A stretch of 6,029 nucleotides of DNA from Candidatus Methanomethylophilaceae archaeon (GCA_017475875.1 JAFVET010000263.1:1-6029), one strand, 5' to 3'. Numbered from the stretch's first letter, positions 1 through 5,303 are shown. Numbers and translations: made by a program. Notes: a model not told the origin generated them from the sequence alone.

Positions 1-105
1 GCAGTAAGCGCGGTCTTCTTCGACCCGGATACCTAGTTTGAGCAGGGCGCGGGCCACCTTCTCCTGGGAGGGCATGTCCATGAAACACTCTTTGATGGTG
101 TCCAT
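1..105 (-). CDS. Predicted ACT-domain regulator of amino acid metabolism (5' end only)
   Basis: The minus strand reads an open frame of 35 codons from ATG at 105 to the window edge, so only the N-terminus is visible. The residues (MDTIKECF, then PSQEKVARALLKLGI, ending RAYC) resemble the opening helix-turn-helix region of the archaeal family annotated as 'regulator of amino acid metabolism, contains ACT domain' (COG2061-like), whose members typically begin with a short helix, a 'YPSQ.KVA..LL..G' segment and a '.IYC..IE' strand. In that family a DNA-binding N-terminus precedes an amino-acid-sensing ACT domain; neither the rest of the HTH nor the ACT domain is in the window. The start is supported by an A+T-rich TATA-like box about 25-30 bases upstream and the absence of a Shine-Dalgarno sequence. 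The family call is from memory of the pattern and is moderate; the frame itself is fairly secure. Confidence 0.6.
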   Translation of the reverse strand, partial: MDTIKECFMDMPSQEKVARALLKLGIRVEEDRAYC

Positions 106-122
106 AAACGTACATTGATGAG

Positions 123-139
123 CTATTTTAATAATTATT
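123..139 (-). promoter_or_regulatory. TATA-like box for the minus-strand regulator gene
   Basis: An A+T-rich island stands out from GC-rich surroundings and contains the perfect palindrome AATAATTATT (130-139). It lies about 25-34 bases upstream of the ATG at 105 on the minus strand, the expected position for an archaeal TBP site on a leaderless transcript. Confidence 0.5.
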
Positions 140-180
140 CCAGTCTGCTACATGATCCCTCCACCGGGATGGATGCCGTC

Positions 181-219
181 AACGCAGGGGGGTAAACGTT
201 TACTTCGCATATCTGCGTT
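181..219. promoter_or_regulatory. Nested inverted repeat, candidate operator
   Basis: Outer arms AACGCAG (181-187) and CTGCGTT (213-219) are perfect 7-base inverted repeats. Between them sits a perfect 12-base palindrome, GTAAACGTTTAC (192-203). The element lies between divergent genes, immediately upstream of a TATA-like TTAAATAC (218-225) that overlaps the right arm. This is a typical arrangement for a dimeric regulator site, but the binding factor is unknown. A cruciform or a mobile-element end is an alternative. Confidence 0.45.
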
Positions 220-225
220 AAATAC
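218..225 (+). promoter_or_regulatory. TATA-like box upstream of the nuclease remnant
   Basis: TTAAATAC lies about 33-40 bases before the ATG at 258, which predicts transcription starting roughly at 245-250 and a short leader. It overlaps the right arm of the nested inverted repeat, so a protein bound there could block TBP. No experimental support. Confidence 0.35.
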
Positions 226-257
226 CCTGTTCCACACAGATGCCATGAGGTTCGAAT

Positions 258-398
258 ATGGACGTCAACGAAATCGCATCGTATGAGAGGAACATGGATG
301 AGGAAGTGGTGAAGAGGAACGTCAAGGATGCCGTGTTCAGGGCGTTGTTCAGCAATAGGAAAAACACCGCTAAGCTGTACGCCGAGGCTCATCTTTAA
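258..398 (+). pseudogene. N-terminal remnant of an Rpn/PD-(D/E)XK nuclease-family 'transposase'
   Basis: An ATG-initiated frame of 46 residues ends at TAA (396-398). It starts MDVNEIAS, and its centre, [19 protein letters not shown], closely follows the opening of Rpn (recombination-promoting nuclease, PD-(D/E)XK) proteins, which usually read 'KD.VF..LF.......LY.ALH' near the N-terminus. Full members of that family are commonly 250-330 residues and carry their catalytic D and E/QxK residues further downstream; none of that is present here. I read the frames after 398 and saw no continuation before panD begins at 425, so this is a truncation rather than a simple frameshift. It is probably non-functional, though a small expressed protein is not excluded. 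Such families are often multicopy in gut archaea and bacteria, so this may be a relic of duplication or transfer. Confidence 0.5.
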
Positions 399-401
399 GA
401 A
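393..401 (+). promoter_or_regulatory. TATA-like box for panD
   Basis: CTTTAAGAA lies about 25-32 bases upstream of the ATG at 425, and no Shine-Dalgarno sequence precedes that ATG. This fits a leaderless transcript starting at or next to 425. The box overlaps the stop codon of the upstream remnant. Confidence 0.4.
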
Positions 402-424
402 CAACCCTTTCATGTTGCACAATC

Positions 425-772
425 ATGCGTTGGATGCTCCGGAGCAAGATCCACAGGGCGACCGTAACCGAGACGCGTCTCGACTACGAAGGCAGCATAA
501 CCATCGATTCCGACCTTATCGACGCGGTCGGGATATGGCCCGGCGAGAAGGTTCTGGTCGCCGACGTCAACAACGGCAGCCGCCTGGAGACGTACGTCAT
601 AGCGGGGGAGAAGGGTTCAGGCATCATCGCGCTCAACGGCGCCGCGGCGCACCTCTGCTCCCTCGGCGACAAGGTCATCATCATGGCGTTCGAGCTCACC
701 GACGAACCCATCCGTTCCAGAGTGGTCCTCGTCGACGGCGACAACCGCATCAGGCGGGAGCTGGTCTACTGA
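425..772 (+). CDS. panD: Aspartate 1-decarboxylase, pyruvoyl-dependent
   Basis: The 115-residue product converts L-aspartate to beta-alanine and CO2, supplying the beta-alanine half of pantothenate and hence CoA; it is cytoplasmic and tetrameric in characterised members. The family hallmarks are all visible: [12 protein letters not shown] at residues 4-15 with the active-site Lys8 (Lys9 in E. coli), the self-cleavage site Gly23-Ser24 in YEGSITID (the serine becomes the pyruvoyl cofactor), Arg53 and Tyr57 in SRLETYVI (E. coli Arg54, Tyr58), and the [12 protein letters not shown] segment with Asn71. Length is close to the usual ~115-130. ATG 425 fits a leaderless promoter at 393-401; ATG 434 is an alternative that would remove three residues. 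The stop overlaps or abuts the RNase H gene, so the two are probably co-transcribed. This is the bacterial enzyme type; characterised archaea generally make beta-alanine with a PLP-dependent decarboxylase, which suggests lateral acquisition (inference). Confidence 0.93.
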   Translation: MRWMLRSKIHRATVTETRLDYEGSITIDSDLIDAVGIWPGEKVLVADVNNGSRLETYVIAGEKGSGIIALNGAAAHLCSLGDKVIIMAFELTDEPIRSRVVLVDGDNRIRRELVY

Positions 773-1182
773 AGGTCAGCGTGTACACCGACGGCGGTTC
801 CAGGGGGAACCCCGGTCCGTCGGCCTACGCGGCCGTGGTCGTCCGCGACGGCGAGGTGGTCCGCACCTGCACCGAATACCTTGGGATCCACACCAACAAC
901 TACGCCGAGTACCGTGGTCTGATAGCGGGGATATCGGCGGTCATCGAACTCGGTTACCAGGAGGCCGAGTTCGTGATGGACTCGCAGCTCGTCATCAGGC
1001 AGATGACCGGGGTCTACCGCGTCAAGAACCCGGACATGAAGGCCCTATACGAGGACGCGGTCGCGTTGGCGACGTTGATTCCCAGCAAAACGTTCCGCAA
1101 CGTGCGCCGTTCCGAGGAGTTCATACCCCTTGCTGACGCGACCCTCAACCGCACGTTGGACGCCAACGCACCGCACCGTTGA
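769..1182 (+). CDS. rnhA: Ribonuclease HI
   Basis: This cytoplasmic endonuclease cleaves the RNA strand of RNA:DNA hybrids, with roles in primer and R-loop removal. With Met1 at CTG 769 the product is 137 residues. The four acidic catalytic residues are recognisable: Asp8 in [16 protein letters not shown], Glu47 in [13 protein letters not shown], Asp71 in [12 protein letters not shown], and Asp123 in [11 protein letters not shown]. The '[11 protein letters not shown]' stretch after the third motif is also typical. The length suits a compact archaeal/bacterial RNase HI without an N-terminal hybrid-binding domain. The start is ambiguous. GTG 781 is the only conventional start codon near the domain edge but would leave just Met-Tyr-Thr before the first catalytic Asp and remove most of the first beta strand. 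CTG 769 restores KVSVYTD, overlaps the panD stop as CTGA, and has GGGAG eight bases upstream. Frame extension into panD gives low-complexity Arg-rich sequence and is not credible. Confidence 0.9.
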   Translation: MKVSVYTDGGSRGNPGPSAYAAVVVRDGEVVRTCTEYLGIHTNNYAEYRGLIAGISAVIELGYQEAEFVMDSQLVIRQMTGVYRVKNPDMKALYEDAVALATLIPSKTFRNVRRSEEFIPLADATLNRTLDANAPHR

Positions 1183-1199
1183 CAAAACGTCGCTCAGCA

Positions 1200-1206
1200 T
1201 TATATG
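1200..1206 (+). promoter_or_regulatory. TATA box of the ABC transporter operon
   Basis: TTATATG lies about 22-28 bases upstream of the ATG at 1228, the textbook archaeal distance for a leaderless transcript. An in-frame ATG at 1204 falls inside the box, so it should not be the start of the protein. Confidence 0.65.
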
Positions 1207-1227
1207 CTCCGCCACCATCCTCCCCTC

Positions 1228-2178
1228 ATGGGAGATGCACCTGCGATTGAGGCGGTGGGACTGTCGAAGCGCTATGGCAGTTTCAGCGCGATCTCGGATG
1301 TGGGTCTCGAAGTGGGCAAAGGCGAGTTCATGGGCCTCCTGGGTCCAAACGGTTCCGGAAAGAGCACCACGCTCAAGGCGATCACGGGTCTGATTGTCCC
1401 GGATTCCGGCAGGGTCTGGATCAACGGCATCGACATACAGGACCATAGGCGCGCCATGGAACGTGTGGGGTGCGTCATCGAGACTCCTGAACCGTATCCG
1501 AACTTCACGCCCGCGGAGACCTTGGACTACGTGGGACGCCTGTACGGGATGGACAGCTACGAGATAGCCATCCGCGCGAGGGACGTCCTGGAGAGCGTGA
1601 GGATGTGGGACTGGCGCGACAAGCGCATAGGCAGTTTCTCGAAGGGCATGAGGCAGAGGATCGTAATCGCGCAGGCCCTCATGCCGAACCCGGAGACGCT
1701 GATCCTGGACGAGCCCACGTCGGGTCTCGACGCGAGGGGAATGATCGAGGTCAGGCTGCTCCTTTCGGAGCTGCGCCAACGCGGGAGGAGCCTCCTGGTC
1801 AGCACCCACATCCTGAAGGAGGTGTCCGAGATCTGCGGATCCGTCACCATGATCAGGAAGGGGAGGGTCGTCAGGTCCGGGAAGGTGTCCGAACTGGTGA
1901 AGGGCCTGAGCGACACGTCCGTGGTGCTCGAGGTGGAGACCATGCGTCCGCTCACCAGGGAGCTGGTCTACGACATCGACGCCCTGGAGGGCGTCTCGGG
2001 GACCAAGATGCTCAGCCCGACCAGGGTGAGGATGATATTCGACGGGACCACCGAGCAGCAGTGCCGCCTGACCGACATGGTCTACGGCAGCGGGCTCGGT
2101 GTGCGCCACATCAACGAGCAGGGCCCGGACCTCGAGGCCCTGTACATGGACGTCACGATGGCGGAGGACATACTATGA
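1228..2178 (+). CDS. ABC transporter ATP-binding protein (ABC-2 exporter type)
   Basis: The 316-residue cytoplasmic ATPase is predicted to power the permease encoded next. The nucleotide-binding domain occupies about residues 5-215: Walker A GPNGSGKST (39-47), a Q-loop region in which Glu85 (VIETPE) stands where many ABC proteins have Gln, as in other ABC-2/CcmA-like ATPases, the signature SFSKGMRQR (136-144), Walker B LILDEP (158-163), D-loop SGLD (165-168) and H-loop His194 in VSTHI. Residues ~220-316 form a C-terminal extension with mixed strands and helices, common in this subfamily; I cannot assign it a function. ATG 1228 is preferred over in-frame ATG 1204 because 1204 lies within the TATA box and the upstream residues look non-conserved. 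The stop overlaps the permease start as ATGA, implying translational coupling. The substrate cannot be read from sequence; lipid, peptide or drug export, or membrane protein turnover, are all possible. Confidence 0.93.
   Translation: MGDAPAIEAVGLSKRYGSFSAISDVGLEVGKGEFMGLLGPNGSGKSTTLKAITGLIVPDSGRVWINGIDIQDHRRAMERVGCVIETPEPYPNFTPAETLDYVGRLYGMDSYEIAIRARDVLESVRMWDWRDKRIGSFSKGMRQRIVIAQALMPNPETLILDEPTSGLDARGMIEVRLLLSELRQRGRSLLVSTHILKEVSEICGSVTMIRKGRVVRSGKVSELVKGLSDTSVVLEVETMRPLTRELVYDIDALEGVSGTKMLSPTRVRMIFDGTTEQQCRLTDMVYGSGLGVRHINEQGPDLEALYMDVTMAEDIL
2163..2167 (+). promoter_or_regulatory. Shine-Dalgarno sequence of the permease gene
   Basis: GGAGG lies seven bases before the ATG at 2175, inside the end of the ATPase gene. 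It supports ATG 2175 as the start rather than the much longer upstream frame. Confidence 0.65.
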
Positions 2179-3539
2179 GCGAACCCAGGACCATCGACCT
2201 GGGCGACGTGTTCGACGAGTCCGAGCCCGTCGCGGCCCCTAAGAAGAAGCCGCGCCTCCCCCGCAGGAAGGACGGACTGATGGAACGTCAGGAACCCGAG
2301 AGGACGCAGCCCCTCGAGAAGAAGGAGGAGGCGACCGGAGACCTTTTCGTCACGTTCGACGAAAGGGGTGGCGATGCGCAGGCCGAGCCGAAGAAGGAGG
2401 ACGTCTTCACGGATTTCGAGGAGGAGAAGGTCCGTCTGGCGCCTGATCCCGAGTCTGCGCACAAGACGATAGTGTTGGACGAGGAACCCCGCCAGGCGGA
2501 GGCGCAGACCGCCGACGTCCGGGACGCCGGCAGGAGGTCGGTCATCCCCAAGGTGAACGTGGGGATGTCTTCCGCGATGCAGCTCAGGATAGAGAAGGCC
2601 AACCAGGTCCTGGACAGGGTTCTCGGTAAAGCAGACAGGCACGCGGTGTCCAGTTACTCCGCGGATCAGGGCGGAGCCGCCCTGTACCGCATGACCGACG
2701 AGGAGGCCCACCGCTTCACGGCGTACCACGCACCGGACATGCTCCAGCAGACCTGGCAGATGTTCGCGGTGCAGATGAAGCTGTTCGCCAAGATGAAGTG
2801 GACGTACTTCATGCTCGTGATGGCCCTGATGATCCCGATAACCGTGGCGGTCGCGCCCGGTTTCATAGAGGACACGCTGTACGGTTTCGGTTTCACCGGG
2901 CATTTCTCCAACGTGTACATAGCGGGGCTGCTGTTCTTCATGCCGTTGTTCCTCGGATTGTTCACTTCGGTCATGTGCGGGACGTCCATATCCAACGAGT
3001 TCAAGGACCGCACCGCGTACATGAACCTCTGTCTCCCCGTGTCCAGGTTCTCTTTCTACTTCGGGAAGTTCCTGGCCGGGTTCGTCATGACCCTGGCGGC
3101 GTTCATGTTCGCCTATTCCATGGCGGTGATGACCGCCGCCACGAAATACGGGAACGAGTTCTTCGGCGACCTGATCTGCCAGTCCATGGGGCTGGTGATG
3201 ATAGCGGTGTTCGCGTACAGCGCGACGGCTTTCGCGATAGGGTCGGTGATGAAGAGGGGTTCGGCGCTGGTGCCGTTCGTGCTGATGTCGTTCATCCTCC
3301 CGGGCGCCATAGCGGTGCTGGGGAGCGCCACCGGCAACTGGCTTTTGACTGATCTGCCGTTCTACCTCTCGGAGACGGCGTTGGGTATACTCGGTGCGCC
3401 GGTGTCCGGATCCTTCGGATACGTGGCGCTGCCGTACATGGACCTCACCGAGGTCACCGCCCAGGCCCTGGCCGGTGCGATCTGGGGCATAGTGTTCCTG
3501 CTGTTCGGGTTCTTCCGCACTTCGAGGAGGGAGGCGTGA
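2175..3539 (+). CDS. ABC-2-type permease with long acidic N-terminal cytoplasmic extension
   Basis: The 454-residue protein is the predicted membrane subunit for the ATPase encoded upstream. The C-terminal half carries about six hydrophobic segments, near residues 210-228, 246-267, 297-320, 335-358, 364-383 and 430-447. The motif NEFKDRTAYMNLCLPVSR (274-291) after the second helix matches the cytoplasmic coupling region of ABC-2 permeases ('E...GT....L..P..R'). Residues 1 to ~190 are not part of a normal ABC-2 permease: highly charged, rich in Glu, Asp, Lys and Pro, probably disordered to about residue 125, then a probable amphipathic helix (~132-152). Short acidic motifs recur in it: DVFDESEP (11-18), DLFVTFDE (56-63), DVFTDFEEE (76-84) and TIVLDEEP (98-105). 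ATG 2175 overlaps the ATPase stop and has a well-placed Shine-Dalgarno. The upstream open part of this frame (from 1605) is a shadow of the ATPase gene. The substrate is unknown. Confidence 0.88.
   Translation: MSEPRTIDLGDVFDESEPVAAPKKKPRLPRRKDGLMERQEPERTQPLEKKEEATGDLFVTFDERGGDAQAEPKKEDVFTDFEEEKVRLAPDPESAHKTIVLDEEPRQAEAQTADVRDAGRRSVIPKVNVGMSSAMQLRIEKANQVLDRVLGKADRHAVSSYSADQGGAALYRMTDEEAHRFTAYHAPDMLQQTWQMFAVQMKLFAKMKWTYFMLVMALMIPITVAVAPGFIEDTLYGFGFTGHFSNVYIAGLLFFMPLFLGLFTSVMCGTSISNEFKDRTAYMNLCLPVSRFSFYFGKFLAGFVMTLAAFMFAYSMAVMTAATKYGNEFFGDLICQSMGLVMIAVFAYSATAFAIGSVMKRGSALVPFVLMSFILPGAIAVLGSATGNWLLTDLPFYLSETALGILGAPVSGSFGYVALPYMDLTEVTAQALAGAIWGIVFLLFGFFRTSRREA
3524..3534 (+). promoter_or_regulatory. 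Strong Shine-Dalgarno region of the ectodomain gene
   Basis: GAGGAGGGAGG contains two overlapping anti-16S matches just before the start. The upstream match is eight bases from ATG 3539; the downstream one is better spaced for neither start exactly, so GTG 3536 remains possible. Confidence 0.55.
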
Positions 3540-4414
3540 TGAGGAAGCTGTTTTGCATAGCCGCGGTGATGCTCATGGCCGTGACGGTATTCGCACCGCT
3601 CGCGGACGAGAGCGACGCGGCGGTGACCCAGGGCGGGTATACCCGCATGTCGGACAAGTACGTCTTCTTCACGTACATGGAGTACATAGACGACATGAAG
3701 TTCTACGACGATTACTATTACTACGTGCAGCAGTCGACCATGGACGTCATGGAGAAGTATCTGGACAACTACCTGGTGTCACAGAACGATGTCGTGAGCG
3801 ACGACCGCGAGTACATCCTGGGACTGAGGTCCGCAGGGAAGATCGAGAACGGTACCACATTGGCGGTGTACAAGCTCACCACCGACAAGCTGGACAGCAC
3901 CATGTACCGCGACAGCCACAAGGAACCGATGTCGTACGACGGGAAGCTGAGGGCGGAGCCCTACAACAACTACTTCTTCATCAAGGCCGGGTCGTATTAC
4001 AGCATCGCGGTGTCGCCGATCGAAAGTATAAAGACACACGCGCGTGACAACTTCAAGAACCCCGTCTATTGTTACATCGTGGACAACGACGGGAAGCACA
4101 GGTATCTCGAAGGGCAGGAGGACCAGCCTGTTTACGAGACGAGCAAGACCGCGAGGGAGCTAACAATCTACGCCGAGATAGTACCGGACGAGGAGCTGGT
4201 GGAGAAGAAGGTCATTTACTACGACGTGTTGGATCCGAACAGGCCGCAGCTCGCCGGGTTGTACTACGACGTCAACTATCTGGTGTACGGCATATCCGCA
4301 CCGAACGGGTCGCCGTTCATGTTCGAATTGGTCTGCGGGATGCTGATAATCCTGATCGGGTTCATCCTCGTGGTGTCGGCGCTGAAGCCGGCCTGGCTCA
4401 AGAGGGTGTCCTGA
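3539..4414 (+). CDS. Tyrosine-rich secreted protein with C-terminal membrane anchor, third component of the ABC operon
   Basis: I do not recognise this family. The 291-residue product starts with a Sec-type signal peptide (MRKLFC, then a hydrophobic core through about residue 20, with probable cleavage around residues 25-29, near SDAA). A ~235-residue extracytoplasmic domain follows, then one hydrophobic helix (~263-282) and a short basic tail, KPAWLKRVS. The predicted topology is ectodomain outside, C-terminus inside. The ectodomain is unusually rich in Tyr (30 in the chain) and Asp, including four consecutive Tyr (59-62), and YYDV occurs twice (227-230, 242-245). It has a single Cys outside the signal and anchor (178), so no internal disulfide. 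There is no lipobox at Cys6. ATG 3539 shares its A with the permease stop TGA; GTG 3536 would add one residue. The tight coupling suggests it is a subunit, substrate receptor or regulator of the exporter (inference). A surface protein unrelated in mechanism is the alternative. Confidence 0.85.
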   Translation: MRKLFCIAAVMLMAVTVFAPLADESDAAVTQGGYTRMSDKYVFFTYMEYIDDMKFYDDYYYYVQQSTMDVMEKYLDNYLVSQNDVVSDDREYILGLRSAGKIENGTTLAVYKLTTDKLDSTMYRDSHKEPMSYDGKLRAEPYNNYFFIKAGSYYSIAVSPIESIKTHARDNFKNPVYCYIVDNDGKHRYLEGQEDQPVYETSKTARELTIYAEIVPDEELVEKKVIYYDVLDPNRPQLAGLYYDVNYLVYGISAPNGSPFMFELVCGMLIILIGFILVVSALKPAWLKRVS

Positions 4415-4421
4415 ACGAAAC

Positions 4422-4449
4422 GGCACCGGGCACGCCCGGTGCCCCTTTC
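4422..4449 (+). terminator. GC-rich hairpin ending the ABC operon
   Basis: GGCACCGGG (4422-4430) and CCCGGTGCC (4435-4443) form a perfect 9-bp stem with loop CACG, starting eight bases after the operon stop codon and followed by CCTTTC. The T-tract is short for a bacterial-style terminator. The hairpin may act in both directions, because the tRNA gene converges on it from the other strand. Confidence 0.55.
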
Positions 4450-4460
4450 AATTATGATAT

Positions 4461-4546
4461 TGGTGCGGAGAGAGGGATTCGAACCCACGAATCACTGAGA
4501 ACGGGATCTTAAGTCCCGCGCCTTTGGCCGGCTCGGCTATCTCCGC
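4461..4546 (-). tRNA. tRNA-Leu (anticodon UAA), CCA encoded
   Basis: Read on the minus strand, the gene begins GCGGAGA at 4546 and pairs perfectly with TCTCCGC (4471-4465), followed by discriminator A (4464) and CCA (4463-4461). The D stem is GCC/GGC. The anticodon stem CGGGA/TCCCG encloses the loop CTTAAGA, giving anticodon TAA, which decodes UUA leucine. The T loop is TTCGAAT. The 13-base variable region makes it class II as expected for leucine. Two oddities: the T stem GTGGG/CCCTC has a U-U opposition at its second pair, and the variable arm can form only about two Watson-Crick pairs. No intron is seen. The gene lies between two plus-strand genes on the opposite strand. Confidence 0.93.
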
Positions 4547-4567
4547 CCGTCCTGGCATTGTCGTTGG

Positions 4568-4580
4568 ATTGATTAATGTT
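4568..4580 (-). promoter_or_regulatory. TATA-like element of the tRNA-Leu gene
   Basis: An A+T-rich stretch containing ATTAAT (4572-4577) is centred about 28 bases upstream of the tRNA 5' end on the minus strand, in the position expected for an archaeal tRNA promoter. It also overlaps ATG 4576, which argues against that ATG as a start for the plus-strand gene. Confidence 0.35.
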
Positions 4581-4589
4581 TGGTAGCGG

Positions 4590-4596
4590 TTATCTA
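4590..4596 (+). promoter_or_regulatory. TATA-like element of the zinc-ribbon protein gene
   Basis: TTATCTA sits about 22-28 bases before ATG 4618 in otherwise GC-rich sequence, and there is no Shine-Dalgarno sequence ahead of that ATG. This fits a leaderless start at 4618. The match to the TATA consensus is imperfect. Confidence 0.4.
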
Positions 4597-4617
4597 CGTC
4601 CTGGTGCATACAGGTTC

Positions 4618-5274
4618 ATGCCCTACAGGATACCGTCGGAGGAACAGGTCGTCAAAGCCATCGAGAACTGTCTCGTGCGCAATCCCCGCATGCGTTCCCA
4701 GAACGAGCTGACCGCCGCGGTTACCAAGGAGCTCCAGAGGGACAACCCCGATTACAGGGTGTCCGGGGAGCGCATAAGGCACATAGGGCTCAAGCACCGT
4801 CTGTTCTCGATATCGATATCATATGCGCATACGGAAGTGGTCCGCATAAGGGATAAGTGTCCCGTGTGCGGGCGCAAGCTTTCCTCCGTCCGTAACATGA
4901 CTCTAGACGGCGGGTTCGTCGAACTTATGAGGCGCTGCGACATGTGCGGATACGTTTCCAAGGGCGGGACTGACCGTCCAGCGATGTATTCGATCACTCG
5001 CAGTGTGAGGGGTCTGGACGACCACGGTCGGGCGGACATGCTCAGGAAGGCGGAGGCGCTGTTGAACGAGGCTGCGGACCTCATGGACGCAGCTTTGTGG
5101 ATGTCGGGCATGGAGAAGCGTTCCAACGACGATTCGAAGGAGATAAGGAGGATCGCATCGTCTTTGTCCTATGGCGGAAGCCTCAGGAACATGGCGAGGG
5201 ACCTCGATTTCGAGGACGAGGAGCAGCCTTTATGGACGATGCCGTTGGCATCGCCGAAGTATCCGGATGCGTGA
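4618..5274 (+). CDS. Conserved hypothetical archaeal protein: N-terminal helical (winged-helix-like) domain plus zinc ribbon
   Basis: The 218-residue product starts MPYRIPSEEQVVKAIE, which I associate with an uncharacterised Thermoplasmata/Methanomassiliicoccales family that begins 'MPYRIPSEEEV'. Residues 1-70 look helical with a possible winged-helix fold, including QNELTAAVTKELQ and the segment VSGERIRHIGLKHRLF, whose shape suits a recognition helix. A four-cysteine zinc ribbon follows: CPVC (81-84) and CDMC (107-110). Residues ~135-165 form a helix rich in Ala, Leu and Asp, and the tail (170-218) is charged and probably flexible. The fold suggests nucleic acid binding in the cytoplasm, but no target or reaction can be read. 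ATG 4576 would add 14 residues (MFGSGYLRPG...); I prefer 4618 because of the family start, the TATA-like box at 4590 and overlap of 4576 with the tRNA promoter. It appears monocistronic, with a gene-free region downstream. Confidence 0.8.
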   Translation: MPYRIPSEEQVVKAIENCLVRNPRMRSQNELTAAVTKELQRDNPDYRVSGERIRHIGLKHRLFSISISYAHTEVVRIRDKCPVCGRKLSSVRNMTLDGGFVELMRRCDMCGYVSKGGTDRPAMYSITRSVRGLDDHGRADMLRKAEALLNEAADLMDAALWMSGMEKRSNDDSKEIRRIASSLSYGGSLRNMARDLDFEDEEQPLWTMPLASPKYPDA

Positions 5275-5303
5275 GATACACCGGCCATTGGTGTTATTCT
5301 GTA

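Noticed and set aside
135..422. 95-residue minus-strand open frame across the divergent intergenic region and remnant
   Set aside because: No recognisable domain; it crosses the nested palindrome and two promoter-like boxes and is antisense to the Rpn-like frame.
328..768. Long in-frame extension upstream of the RNase H domain
   Set aside because: It overlaps panD in another frame and encodes Arg/His-rich non-conserved sequence; the RNase HI fold starts at about 769-784.
1045..2109. 354-residue minus-strand open frame opposite the RNase H and ABC ATPase genes
   Set aside because: Its translation is rich in His, Arg, Pro and Leu with no domain, and it lies antisense to a gene with every ABC ATPase motif; it is a codon-bias shadow.
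1605..2174. Upstream extension of the permease frame to the ATG at 1605
   Set aside because: The extension is Arg/Gly/His-rich shadow sequence inside the ATPase gene; ATG 2175 has a Shine-Dalgarno and overlaps the ATPase stop.
2082..2903. 273-residue minus-strand open frame opposite the permease N-terminal region
   Set aside because: Low-complexity composition, no motif, antisense to a coupled operon gene, no promoter or Shine-Dalgarno that stands out.
3553..3558. Possible lipoprotein cysteine near the N-terminus of the ectodomain protein
   Set aside because: Cys6 (LFC) precedes the hydrophobic core rather than following it, so it is not a lipobox.
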